From Paenibacillus_AA sp045062745 (GTDB taxonomy: Bacteria > Bacillota > Bacilli > Paenibacillales > NBRC-103111), in assembly GCF_045062745.1 (NCBI RefSeq), contig NZ_JBJGED010000019.1, forward strand, positions 62,001 through 126,000: 64,000 bases of DNA. Reading direction: 5' to 3'. Shown in pieces: positions 1 through 7,596 of the stretch; the first letter of the stretch is position 1, and each line of letters begins with the position of its first letter. A program made the position numbers and the translations under genes. Under the pieces are notes generated by a model that worked only from the letters and a program-made list of their open reading frames with translations, was not told the origin of the DNA and did not search any database.

Positions 1-1
1 C

Positions 2-733
2 GACTTCAAGTCCTATTTGTGCAAGTCGGTTCATAATCGTTGCGTTGATTTCATTCGATCGTCGAGTAAAAAACGAGAATCGTATCTCGGTCCCTGGTTG
101 CCGGAGCCGGTTGATACCGGGGAACTTCGGAAGAGCGATCCATTCGCGATGATGGTATGGAAAGAATCCCTTTCTACAGCGGGATTGTTATTGTTGCAGC
201 AGCTCTCCGCGACAGAACGGATTGTATTCCTGCTGCGTGAAGCGTTTCATTACCGTTTTGATGAAATTGCCGAGATTGTCGACAAAAGCACGGCAAATTG
301 CCGGCAAATCTTTCATCGGGCGAAGAAGAGCATCGGTCCATTGCCTGTACGGAGCCCGGAAGTAAGGGAGACCAAAGCGGCCTTAGCTGAACGATTCGCC
401 GTGGCGTTGATGAACGGGAATATCGGATTGCTCATTGAATTGTTATCAGCGGAAACCGTACTTTACACGGATGGAGGGGGTAAGGTAAAAGCGGCATTCC
501 GCCCAATCCTTGGTTCGGATCGAATCATCCGTTATTTCGTCGGTATTGCGCATGAGGTTCCGGCAGGATATCGATGTGAGACTTGTGAAATCAACGGCAT
601 GCCGGGAATACGGTTAGCGGCCGGAGAGATGATTTTCGCAGTTATTACATTTGAGTATTCGCAGGAGCGGCTATCCAACCTCTATATCGTGATGAATCCG
701 GAGAAACTGTCGCACTTTAATCGTGCGAAGTAA
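2..733 (+). CDS. ECF RNA polymerase sigma factor, SigJ/ECF41-like (5' partial)
   Basis: The reading frame is open from the left window edge, so the gene begins outside. The visible part starts inside sigma region 2 (DFKSYLCKSVHNRCVDFIRS) and continues into a region 4 helix-turn-helix (about residues 80-115 of the visible part; LSATERIVFLLREAFHY, then FDEIAEIVDKSTANCRQIFHRAKK). A C-terminal extension of about 110 residues of SnoaL/NTF2-like character follows, containing TDGGGKVKAAFRPILGSDRI, which is typical of ECF41/SigJ sigma factors; that extension is known to modulate sigma activity. The extracytoplasmic partner enzyme usual for ECF41 (a carboxymuconolactone decarboxylase or oxidoreductase) would lie upstream, out of view. 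It is convergent with the S-layer gene. The TTG at 17 is internal, not a true start. Confidence 0.85.
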   Translation, partial: DFKSYLCKSVHNRCVDFIRSSSKKRESYLGPWLPEPVDTGELRKSDPFAMMVWKESLSTAGLLLLQQLSATERIVFLLREAFHYRFDEIAEIVDKSTANCRQIFHRAKKSIGPLPVRSPEVRETKAALAERFAVALMNGNIGLLIELLSAETVLYTDGGGKVKAAFRPILGSDRIIRYFVGIAHEVPAGYRCETCEINGMPGIRLAAGEMIFAVITFEYSQERLSNLYIVMNPEKLSHFNRAK

Positions 734-797
734 GGCTGCTGTGAAAAACTTGTAGGCAGGTAGTCGGGGAGCAAAAAAACGGCATCTCTGCCGGCCA

Positions 798-838
798 TAA
801 AAAATTCCGCATGATGGGTTTGACCCACTCATGCGGAA
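798..838 (-). terminator. Intrinsic terminator of the SLH surface protein gene
   Basis: The arms TTCCGCATGA (805-814) and TCATGCGGAA (829-838) pair perfectly, with an inner TGGGT/ACCCA helix. Read on the minus strand the hairpin is followed by a run of T. It lies 17 nt beyond the stop of the surface protein gene and may also stop transcription from the sigma factor gene. Confidence 0.8.
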
Positions 839-854
839 CGATGGCTGCTCGCAA

Positions 855-3800
855 TCAGTCAATCGATCCAAGCGTTTTCAGCGTCCTTACGAACACGACC
901 ACCGCCTGTGCGCGTGTTGTTTCTCCCTTTGGACTGAATGTGTCCTCGGCTGTACCTGTCATTATTTGAAGCTTGACCATGAGACGAACGTCCTCCAGAT
1001 AAGACGCGTCCACGCTTCCGATATCCTTGTAGCCGTCCAAGCTAACGGGTTGCTGTGTGATCGCCAGATTTTCGAGCGTAATGACAGCAGCCAGCATACT
1101 TGCCATATCTTCGCGGGTTAGCGGCTGATCCGGCATGAAGCTGTAGCCTTTCACGAAGTTCAGTAGTCCGAGCTCCTTCGCTTTCGCTACCTCTCCAAAA
1201 TACCATGCGTTTTGCTTCACATCGTCATAGGGCACCGTACTGCCGGTCGATGTGCCGCGTCCGAGCGCCCGGACCAGCATCGCAGTGAACTCCGCTCTTG
1301 TTACGGCTCGGTCAGGGTTGTATAGGCCGCCGCCAACGCCATCCACAAGCCCTTTCGCCGCAGCAAGTTCGACGAACGACTGGCTCCAATGCTTAAGCAC
1401 ATCGGTAAAGCTCGCCGCATTTTCCGCCACCGTATACACGCTATTGGAATAAGAGCGGATCATCACATACCATATGCCATCGATCAATACTTTCTTGGCG
1501 GGAACAAACTGAAACTTCTTCGTAGTATCGTTATAGCGGAAAGCGCCCCATTGCTCCGGCATGCTGGCTATGCTCTTCGGCATCGGTATCACTCTCGTGA
1601 GCGCCTTATTGAACTGATCCGCTGTTCCGATCGTTTGGCCAGTCTTCGTATTTATAACGTCGATGTGGAAATCCACCATCGCGCCCAGCACTTTACCCTC
1701 TGGTAAGTCGTTCGAAAGCGCCGTCCGTATGTCTTTGTCGCCGGACTTGTCAGTAAGCACAATCTTGAAATGGATATCCTCGGCTTTGAGGTTATGGTTT
1801 GCAAGCAAGTCTTTGAGTCCCGGAATCAGCGACGCCACATTGACCGGTATTCGATAGATGCCGTAAGGCGTCTTAATCTCGATTAAGAAGGTAGGGTTCT
1901 TACCCTCAAAGCTCGTCAAAATGCTTGCCGGAATGCTCACATACGCTACGCCGTCCTTAGGCGTAACTTCCAGTGTGACGGATGGCTTCGTTGTGTCGAT
2001 TGTATCCGGGTTAAGCGTTACGCCATTCAGGTCGATGAGCGGCAATGTAACGGGAGGCGTTGAGTCGCCTTCGTCACTCGGTGATGGCGGCGTTGGTGTC
2101 GTGTCGCTCACCGTAACAGCCAAGATTGGATCGACACCCGCGCTAAAGTCGAAGGTCAGGTTGGTCGTACCAACCGTTTGCGCTGCCAAATAGCTCTTCT
2201 TGATCGTTACGGTGCTACCCGAAACAATGTAGTCGGTGCCGGATACTAGGGTAGACGTGCCGTTCTTAATCGCGCTGAGCGTGTTGCCGTTTAACGTCAT
2301 CGTAACCGGGATGTCGGCTTGGGCGGACGTCTTCTTATCAAAAGCTGCCGTTGTCGGCGTTATCGTTGAATCATAGATTGTCGTATCGATTACAGTGACA
2401 GCCAAGACCGGATCGACACCTGCCTCGAAATCGAAGGTCAGGTTCGTCGTACCGACCGCTTGCGTTGCCAAGTAGTTTTTGTTGATGGTAACAATGTTGC
2501 CTGCTACGGTGTAGTCGGTGCCGGATGCGAGCGCGGATGCGCCGTTCTTAATCGCGCTGAGCGTGTTGCCGTTTAACGTCATCGTTACCGGGATGTCGGC
2601 TTGGGCGGACGTTTTTTTGTCAAAGCTTGCGCTTGTTTGGTCAATCCCGCTGTCAGGGATGAAGAAATACCGATAGGCAGCTGCCACTCCAGCCGGAACC
2701 CCACCACCTTGCGCTTCCAATACCAGTGCATATATCGTATGTTCGCCGCGAGTCATCGATGTCGTCGTTCCCGTCCAATCGCTGCCTGCTCTGTTTGCTT
2801 GTATCCATGGCCCTTCGGTGCTGTCAAGCTGGAAATACACACTTTGCACGACCGAAGGAAACGGCGTATAAGAATTGGTTACTTGGAACGTGAACGTCTC
2901 GCTCGTTCTGTGTGCAATGTTGTCGGGTAATGGCATTATCGCAACATTCATCGGATTCATCGTACGTCCGGCAGCGTCGATGACGGTCACGTTGACGCTG
3001 CTATTATTCGGGAGAACATAGATTTTGTTCGTAACCGAATTCACCGCGAGGGTATAAGGATCAGCTCCCGCCGCTACATGCGTCGTCGTGTTGGTCGCGC
3101 CATCTATGACTGTCACGGTGTCGCTGTTTTCATTAGCAACATAGATTTTGTTCGTTACCGGATTCACCGCAATTCCACTAGGACTGGTTCCTACCGGTGC
3201 CGTCGTCGTCGTGTTGCTCGTACCATCGATGATCGTCACTTTGCCATCCAATGGATTATTAACATAGATTTTGTTCGTTACCGGATTCACCGCAATTACA
3301 CTAGGATATAATCCCACCGCTACCGGCGTAGTTGTCGTGTTGCTCGCGCCGTCGATCACGGTCACGTTGGAGCTGTCATTATTGGCGACATAGATTTTAT
3401 TCGTTACCGGATTCACCGCGATTGCCCAAGGACTGGTTCCCGCCGCTATCGTCGTCGTCGTGTTGCTCGCACCGTCGATGACCGTCACGTTATTGCTGTC
3501 AGCATTGGCTACATAGATTTTGTTCGTGACCGGATTCAGCCCAATTGCCCTAGGACTGGTCCCCACGGTTACCAGCGTCTTCGTGTTGCTTACTCCGTCT
3601 ATGACCGTCACCTTGCCAATACCAACATGGGCCACATAGATTTTGTCCGTTACCGGATTCACCGCGACTGCGAGAGGATTGCTTCCCACTGGTACCGTCG
3701 TCGTCGTGTTGGTCGCGCCGTCTATAACTGTCACGTCTTGATCGTTACAATTGCTGACATAGATTTTGTTCGTTACCGGATTTACCGCAATTGCGCAAGG

Positions 3801-5057
3801 TGCGTGTCCCACCGGTACTGTCGTCGTCGTGTTATTCGCGCCTTCAATGACCGTCACGTTGTCGTTGAAGCGATTAGCGATATAGGTTTTATTCGTTACC
3901 GGATTCACCGCGACTGCGAAAGGATTGCTTCCCGCCGCTACCGTCGTCGGCGTGTTGCTCGCGCCGTCAATGACCGTCACGTTGTCGCTGCCAGAATTCG
4001 CGACAAAGATTTTGTTCGTTACTGGGTTCACCGCAATCGCTTTAGGGGTGGTTTCCGCCGGTACCGCAGTCGGCGTGTTGCTCGCGCCGTCTATAACTGT
4101 CACATTGTTGCTGCCAGCATTGGTCACATAGATTTTGTTTGTTACCGGATTGACCGTAATTTCCCAAGGGCTGCTCCCCGCCACTACCCGAGTCGTTGTG
4201 TTACTCGCGCCGTCAATGACTGTTACGCTGGTGCTGCCCTCATTGGCCACATAGATTTTATTCGTAACCGGATTCACCACGATTGCCCTAGGATTAGTTT
4301 CCGCCGCTATCGGAGTCATCGTGTTGCTCGCACCGTCGATGACTGTCACGTTGGCGCTGCCATAATTGGTCACATAGATTTTATTCGTAACCGGATTCAC
4401 CACGATTGCCCTAGGATTAGTTTCCGCCGCTACCGGAGTCGTCGTGTTGCTTGCACCGTCGATGACCGTCACGTTATTGCTGCTAGCATTGGCCACGTAG
4501 ATTTTGTTCGTGACCGGATTCACCGCAATTGCACTTGGACTGGTTCCCACAGGTACCGTCGTCGGCGTGTTGCTCGCTCCGTCAATGACCGTCACGCTTG
4601 CGCTGCCAGTATTGGCCACATAGATTGTGTTCGTTACCGGATTCACCGCAATTGCACTAGGACTGGTTCCCACTGGTACCGCCGTCGGCGTGTTGCTCAC
4701 ACCTTCAATGACTGTCACGCTGGCGCTGCCAGTATTGGCCACATAGATTTTGTTCGTTACTGGATTCACCGCAATTGCCGTAGGATTAGTTCCCGCCAAT
4801 ACTGTCGTCGTCGTATTGCTCGCACCGTCAATGACCGTCACGAAGGTGCTGCCATAATTGGCCACATAGATTTTGTTCGTTACCGGATTTACCGCAACTG
4901 CTTCCGGAGTGAGCCCCGACGTCGCAATAGCAGTCAAGCGCGTATCTGCCGAAGTCGATTGCGGCGCCAAAAAAAACGATGTAATGAAGAGTCCGAGCAC
5001 CATAATCGTGTGAAGGATAGAGGTAAGCGACTTTCTTTTAAGTGTCCATTGTTTCAT
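855..5057 (-). CDS. Secreted YVTN beta-propeller surface protein with two X2 modules and three SLH domains
   Basis: A 1400-residue exported protein probably held on the cell wall. Residues 1-37 form a signal peptide (KRK, hydrophobic core, cleavage near STSA-DT). Residues about 52-724 hold 16 tandem repeats of about 42 residues (VNPVTNKIYVAN ... VTVIDGASNT), the YVTN-type propeller blade. An Ig-like stretch follows, then two nearly identical X2-type modules at about 809-895 and 896-983 (FDKKTSAQADIPVTMTLNG). The last part, about 1212-1398, has three SLH domains (FTDVLKHWSQSFVELAAAKG; YDDVKQNAWYFGEVAKAKE; YKDIGSVDASYLEDVRLMVK), known to bind pyruvylated secondary wall polymer. The start is supported by an AGGAG site 9 nt upstream. 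Ligand or function is unknown; adhesion or a surface scaffold is an inference. The repeats are close to identical at DNA level, so copy number may vary between strains. Confidence 0.9.
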   Translation of the reverse strand: MKQWTLKRKSLTSILHTIMVLGLFITSFFLAPQSTSADTRLTAIATSGLTPEAVAVNPVTNKIYVANYGSTFVTVIDGASNTTTTVLAGTNPTAIAVNPVTNKIYVANTGSASVTVIEGVSNTPTAVPVGTSPSAIAVNPVTNTIYVANTGSASVTVIDGASNTPTTVPVGTSPSAIAVNPVTNKIYVANASSNNVTVIDGASNTTTPVAAETNPRAIVVNPVTNKIYVTNYGSANVTVIDGASNTMTPIAAETNPRAIVVNPVTNKIYVANEGSTSVTVIDGASNTTTRVVAGSSPWEITVNPVTNKIYVTNAGSNNVTVIDGASNTPTAVPAETTPKAIAVNPVTNKIFVANSGSDNVTVIDGASNTPTTVAAGSNPFAVAVNPVTNKTYIANRFNDNVTVIEGANNTTTTVPVGHAPCAIAVNPVTNKIYVSNCNDQDVTVIDGATNTTTTVPVGSNPLAVAVNPVTDKIYVAHVGIGKVTVIDGVSNTKTLVTVGTSPRAIGLNPVTNKIYVANADSNNVTVIDGASNTTTTIAAGTSPWAIAVNPVTNKIYVANNDSSNVTVIDGASNTTTTPVAVGLYPSVIAVNPVTNKIYVNNPLDGKVTIIDGTSNTTTTAPVGTSPSGIAVNPVTNKIYVANENSDTVTVIDGATNTTTHVAAGADPYTLAVNSVTNKIYVLPNNSSVNVTVIDAAGRTMNPMNVAIMPLPDNIAHRTSETFTFQVTNSYTPFPSVVQSVYFQLDSTEGPWIQANRAGSDWTGTTTSMTRGEHTIYALVLEAQGGGVPAGVAAAYRYFFIPDSGIDQTSASFDKKTSAQADIPVTMTLNGNTLSAIKNGASALASGTDYTVAGNIVTINKNYLATQAVGTTNLTFDFEAGVDPVLAVTVIDTTIYDSTITPTTAAFDKKTSAQADIPVTMTLNGNTLSAIKNGTSTLVSGTDYIVSGSTVTIKKSYLAAQTVGTTNLTFDFSAGVDPILAVTVSDTTPTPPSPSDEGDSTPPVTLPLIDLNGVTLNPDTIDTTKPSVTLEVTPKDGVAYVSIPASILTSFEGKNPTFLIEIKTPYGIYRIPVNVASLIPGLKDLLANHNLKAEDIHFKIVLTDKSGDKDIRTALSNDLPEGKVLGAMVDFHIDVINTKTGQTIGTADQFNKALTRVIPMPKSIASMPEQWGAFRYNDTTKKFQFVPAKKVLIDGIWYVMIRSYSNSVYTVAENAASFTDVLKHWSQSFVELAAAKGLVDGVGGGLYNPDRAVTRAEFTAMLVRALGRGTSTGSTVPYDDVKQNAWYFGEVAKAKELGLLNFVKGYSFMPDQPLTREDMASMLAAVITLENLAITQQPVSLDGYKDIGSVDASYLEDVRLMVKLQIMTGTAEDTFSPKGETTRAQAVVVFVRTLKTLGSID
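2965..4935 (-). repeat. Sixteen in-frame tandem repeats of about 126 bp (YVTN blades)
   Basis: Sixteen consecutive units each encode about 42 residues built on NPVTNKIYVAN and VTVIDGASNT. Only two or three positions per unit vary freely (for example YGSTF, TGSAS, ASSNN, EGSTS), which points to recent expansion or gene conversion. Because every unit has the same length modulo 3, other frames stay open too, which explains a long antisense open frame here. Confidence 0.9.
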
Positions 5058-5198
5058 CCGAGATTCTCCTGTCTGCGAGCCGCGAGACGCCGTTAATGGG
5101 CGTCTGACCCTGTATAAATGTATTCCGCTTCGTCGGTGCTCTAAGCCGCATTAGCCGCACAAAATAATTCCTGTTCGCTATCCATTTCTATTAAATAC

Positions 5199-5212
5199 AT
5201 ACTCTAGAGTAT
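5199..5212. promoter_or_regulatory. Perfect 14-bp palindrome upstream of the surface protein gene
   Basis: ATACTCTAGAGTAT is a perfect palindrome about 140 nt upstream of the surface protein start. On the minus strand it overlaps a TATACT sequence that could be a -10 box, so it could be an operator. No clear -35 is visible. This is position-based inference only. Confidence 0.35.
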
Positions 5213-5346
5213 ATCATACCAAGACTAAAAATTGGTATAAGTAGAATCAAACCCGTTTCGATCAGCGTCTTCGGCTGACTAAGGGGATGTCCGAATCTTG
5301 ATTGAACTTGCTGATGAAACTTATTCGATGATGTAGCGCGGCATAA

Positions 5347-5378
5347 AGAAAGAAGCCACCCGAAGGTGGCTTCTTTCT
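5347..5378 (-). terminator. Terminator hairpin after decayed tRNA-Ala copy A
   Basis: A 14-bp perfect stem (AGAAAGAAGCCACC and its complement) closes a CGAA loop (TTCG on the minus strand). On the minus strand the 3' arm ends in T-rich sequence. It sits directly after the tRNA-like sequence at 5382-5459, the same arrangement as behind the intact tRNA-Ala at 9.8 kb. Confidence 0.7.
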
Positions 5379-5381
5379 GTA

Positions 5382-5459
5382 TAGAGCCTAAGGGGATTGA
5401 ACCCCTGACCGCATCGCTGCCAGCGATGCGCTCTCCCACGCTTGCTAGCTACACTACCC
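5382..5459 (-). pseudogene. Decayed tRNA-Ala(GGC)-like sequence, copy A
   Basis: Read on the minus strand, the 3' half looks like tRNA-Ala: an anticodon arm with stem CATCG/CGATG, loop CTGGCAG (anticodon GGC), a T arm with AGGGG TTCAATC CCCTT, and a 3' end GGCTCTA. The 5' half does not form an acceptor stem with this 3' end and the D arm is disturbed. The intergenic stretch 5058-5495 holds no gene; besides this it has a terminator, a palindrome and one copy of a 55-bp repeat (see 7473). It is one of three tRNA-Ala-related copies in the same orientation (5.4, 9.65, 9.8 kb). Confidence 0.65.
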
Positions 5460-5495
5460 AAATTCTATCTACACCTTAGAAGCTTCCAAACGCTC

Positions 5496-6074
5496 TCAAT
5501 TCGAACGTATACCTTTAAAAACTTGAGTTACTAATTGCTCAACATAGTTTTTACCAATCGGATCCCCCGTAACTAGTAAACGGTAGAAAATCGGGCCGTA
5601 AATGAGATCTGTGCATAATGCGATATCGAGATTCTTCCACAGCTCTCCACGCTCAAGCCCCCGATTCATTATAGTACGAACCTCCAGCCGGCGAGGCTGA
5701 ATATAGCGGGTCCGAAATGCCTCGGCCAATGCAGAATCAACCTGCCCCTGTCCTATAATTTCCAGAAAAATGGACCCCTCGCGGCTTATCATAAACTGGG
5801 CCATATTCGTAGCATGTTCCAGGATATCCTGAAACACCGAACCTGTATCCGGCACAGGCAATCTTGCAGTCGCAGCGGATAGAAAACCGTCCATCACCAC
5901 TGCAGCCTTGTTTGGCCACCATTTATAAATCGTGGCTTTGCTTACCTGGGCACGCTCAGCGATTTTCTCTACCGTAACAGCTCCAAAGCCGCTTTCCAAC
6001 AATAATTCATAAGAAGCTGATAGGATGGAGCTTTGCGTTTCCATATTGCGCGGACGCCCTCTTTTGCCCTGCAC
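5496..6074 (-). CDS. TetR/AcrR family transcriptional regulator
   Basis: A 192-residue repressor with an N-terminal TetR helix-turn-helix (about residues 12-58; AERAQVSKATIYKWWPNKAA) and an all-helical ligand-binding C-terminal domain. It starts with GTG, with a GGAGG site 6 nt upstream. It is divergent from the MFS efflux gene, and the shared 169-nt intergenic region contains three copies of a 14-bp near-palindrome of the type bound by TetR proteins. It therefore very likely represses the transporter and itself. The ligand is unknown. Base composition here is lower in GC than the surrounding core genes, in line with an acquired cassette. Confidence 0.92.
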   Translation of the reverse strand: MQGKRGRPRNMETQSSILSASYELLLESGFGAVTVEKIAERAQVSKATIYKWWPNKAAVVMDGFLSAATARLPVPDTGSVFQDILEHATNMAQFMISREGSIFLEIIGQGQVDSALAEAFRTRYIQPRRLEVRTIMNRGLERGELWKNLDIALCTDLIYGPIFYRLLVTGDPIGKNYVEQLVTQVFKGIRSN

Positions 6075-6113
6075 AGGAATCCTCCTTTGTCAAAATCCTC
6101 TTATTCCAAATAA

Positions 6114-6127
6114 ACTATACGTTTAGT
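6114..6127. promoter_or_regulatory. Candidate TetR operator 1 (TetR-proximal)
   Basis: ACTATACGTTTAGT matches its own reverse complement at 6 of 7 half-site positions and matches operators 2 and 3 nearby. It lies 40 nt upstream of the TetR start codon and would cover TetR's own promoter (ACTATA reads TATAGT on the minus strand). Confidence 0.6.
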
Positions 6128-6158
6128 ATACAAAACAAATTAATTTTTAAAAAGTCTA

Positions 6159-6187
6159 TTTACAAAACGATACGTACAGTATATTAT
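6159..6187 (+). promoter_or_regulatory. Promoter of the MFS gene with operator 2 in its spacer
   Basis: A -35 box TTTACA (6159-6164) and a -10 box TATTAT (6182-6187) are separated by 17 bp. The 14-bp near-palindrome ACGATACGTACAGT (6167-6180) fills the spacer exactly, so a bound repressor would block RNA polymerase directly. Confidence 0.7.
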
Positions 6188-6207
6188 TTCAGTTAACTAT
6201 ATATTAA

Positions 6208-6221
6208 ACTAAACGTTCAGT
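6208..6221. promoter_or_regulatory. Candidate TetR operator 3
   Basis: ACTAAACGTTCAGT is the cleanest of the three sites, with half-sites ACTAAAC and ACTGAAC on opposite strands. It lies between the promoter and the ribosome binding site of the MFS gene. Confidence 0.65.
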
Positions 6222-6243
6222 ATTTATTAAAAGGAGGATTTTT

Positions 6244-7467
6244 ATGGTTAGCGAACACGGTAAACAAGGCAACCGTATATCAAGTTGGATGATGTTTCTG
6301 TTGGCAGCCGCGTGCGGCCTTATCGTTGCCAATCTTTATTATGCTCAACCCCTTGTAGGACCTATCAGCGTTGCAACTGGCCTTACTGCTGCAACGGCGG
6401 GATTCATTGTTACAATGACCCAAATCGGTTATGTAGCCGGGCTGTTGTTCATCGTACCGCTAAGCGACGTCATTGAAAATCGGCGTCTCACGGTGATTAT
6501 GCTTATGGTTGCAGTTGGCGCACTGTTAACTGCCGGACTCGCATCCAATGCACCGTTGTTCTTTATCGCATCTTTATTCATTGGGATTGCATCGGTAGTA
6601 GCCCAGATTCTCGTGCCATTCGCCGCCTATTTAGCGTCCGAAGATCAGCGCGGCCGAGTTGTCGGTAATGTTATGAGCGGCCTTTTATTAGGTATTATGT
6701 TCGCCCGGCCGTTGGCCAGCTTCGTAACCAGTCTTTGGGGTTGGAGAGCTATATTTATTTTGTCTGCAATTGTTATTTCTTTATTGACCGCCTTGCTATC
6801 ATTTGCGCTTCCGGTTCGTAAGCCGTTTCCAGCCGTACGCTACGAAAAATTAATTGTTTCTTTAGGCGCTATTTTCCAACAAACTCCCTCGTTACGACGT
6901 CGCGCTATGTATCAAGCCTGTTTATTTGGTGCTTTCAGTTTATTTTGGACGGTTGTTCCTTTACATTTAGCGGATCATTTCGGAATGTCCCAAATAGGTA
7001 TTGCATGGTTTGCGCTAGTTGGTGTTGGTGGGGCGATAGCTGCACCGATTGCCGGAAGATTAGCGGATAAAGGCTGGAGTAAAGTGTTAACTGGAATAGC
7101 CATGATTGTAGCCGTATTGTCTTTTTTGCTCATCCATCTGTTCCAAGGTTCTTCAAGCTTTGCTCTGATTCTTCTCTTTGTATCCGCCATTACACTTGAC
7201 ATGGCCGTATCTGGGAATCTTGTGATTGGTCAACGTACGATTTATTCATTAGGAAGTGAAGCGAGAGGACGCCTGAACGGACTCTTCATGGCCATATTCT
7301 TCGTAGGCGGAGCCATCGGTTCATCTTTGGGAGGCTGGTCTTATGCCCATGGGGGCTGGAGTCTCACGTCTCTTATTGGAACAATCTTGCCGCTCTTGGC
7401 TTTGGTTTACTTTCTCACCGAAAAAAGAACAACTGAACGGGTTGAACTTACAAGTCACGGCAGCTGA
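6244..7467 (+). CDS. MFS drug/metabolite efflux transporter
   Basis: A 407-residue, 12-helix major facilitator protein in the cytoplasmic membrane. Helices begin at about residue 15 (MMFLLAAACGLIVANLYYAQ) and an MFS motif-A-like loop is visible after helix 2 (PLSDVIENRRL, about 77-87). The second half repeats the pattern (GRLADKGWSKVL, about 272-283). It resembles the YnfM/YgaY-type proton-driven exporters; the substrate cannot be read from the sequence. An AAGGAGG site precedes the start. The gene is divergent from a TetR gene and its promoter is covered by TetR-type operators, so it is probably induced by its own substrate. Confidence 0.9.
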   Translation: MVSEHGKQGNRISSWMMFLLAAACGLIVANLYYAQPLVGPISVATGLTAATAGFIVTMTQIGYVAGLLFIVPLSDVIENRRLTVIMLMVAVGALLTAGLASNAPLFFIASLFIGIASVVAQILVPFAAYLASEDQRGRVVGNVMSGLLLGIMFARPLASFVTSLWGWRAIFILSAIVISLLTALLSFALPVRKPFPAVRYEKLIVSLGAIFQQTPSLRRRAMYQACLFGAFSLFWTVVPLHLADHFGMSQIGIAWFALVGVGGAIAAPIAGRLADKGWSKVLTGIAMIVAVLSFLLIHLFQGSSSFALILLFVSAITLDMAVSGNLVIGQRTIYSLGSEARGRLNGLFMAIFFVGGAIGSSLGGWSYAHGGWSLTSLIGTILPLLALVYFLTEKRTTERVELTSHGS

Positions 7468-7472
7468 ATTAG

Positions 7473-7530
7473 AACCTAGGGGAATGTCTGAATCGTGATT
7501 ATGTTTGCTGACGAGGTGGGCTCGACGAAG
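7473..7530 (+). repeat. Degenerate 55-bp direct repeat (second copy; first at about 5278-5332)
   Basis: The stretch after the MFS stop matches the one at 5278-5332 in the same orientation: AGGGG, then ATGTC, GAATC, TGATT, TTGCTGA and TCGA at matching spacing, roughly 70% identity by eye. Both copies start with a CTA(A/G)GGG motif like the 3' end of the nearby tRNA-Ala copies. This may mark an old insertion boundary. Confidence 0.4.
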
Positions 7531-7558
7531 TGAATGTCGGAAAATCCTGTATGCGGAC

Positions 7559-7590
7559 AAAAAAGACCCGCGAGCAACAGGCTGCGGGCC
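7559..7590 (-). terminator. Terminator of the PhyH dioxygenase gene
   Basis: The stem CCCGC (7567-7571)/GCGGG (7584-7588) is followed on the minus strand by TTTTTTG. It lies just after the stop of the dioxygenase gene and also between two convergent genes. Confidence 0.65.
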
Positions 7591-7596
7591 TAACTG

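Noticed and set aside
2965..4935. Regular repeats that could suggest a CRISPR array
   Set aside because: The repeat period is 126 bp, fully in frame inside a coding gene, with coding-type variation and no unique spacers of constant size.
3627..5096. 489-codon open frame on the plus strand with a repeating HIDFVRYRIHRN pattern
   Set aside because: It is antisense to the YVTN repeats. It stays open only because the 126-bp unit is a multiple of three, and its product is an implausible Arg/His-rich repeat with no binding site.
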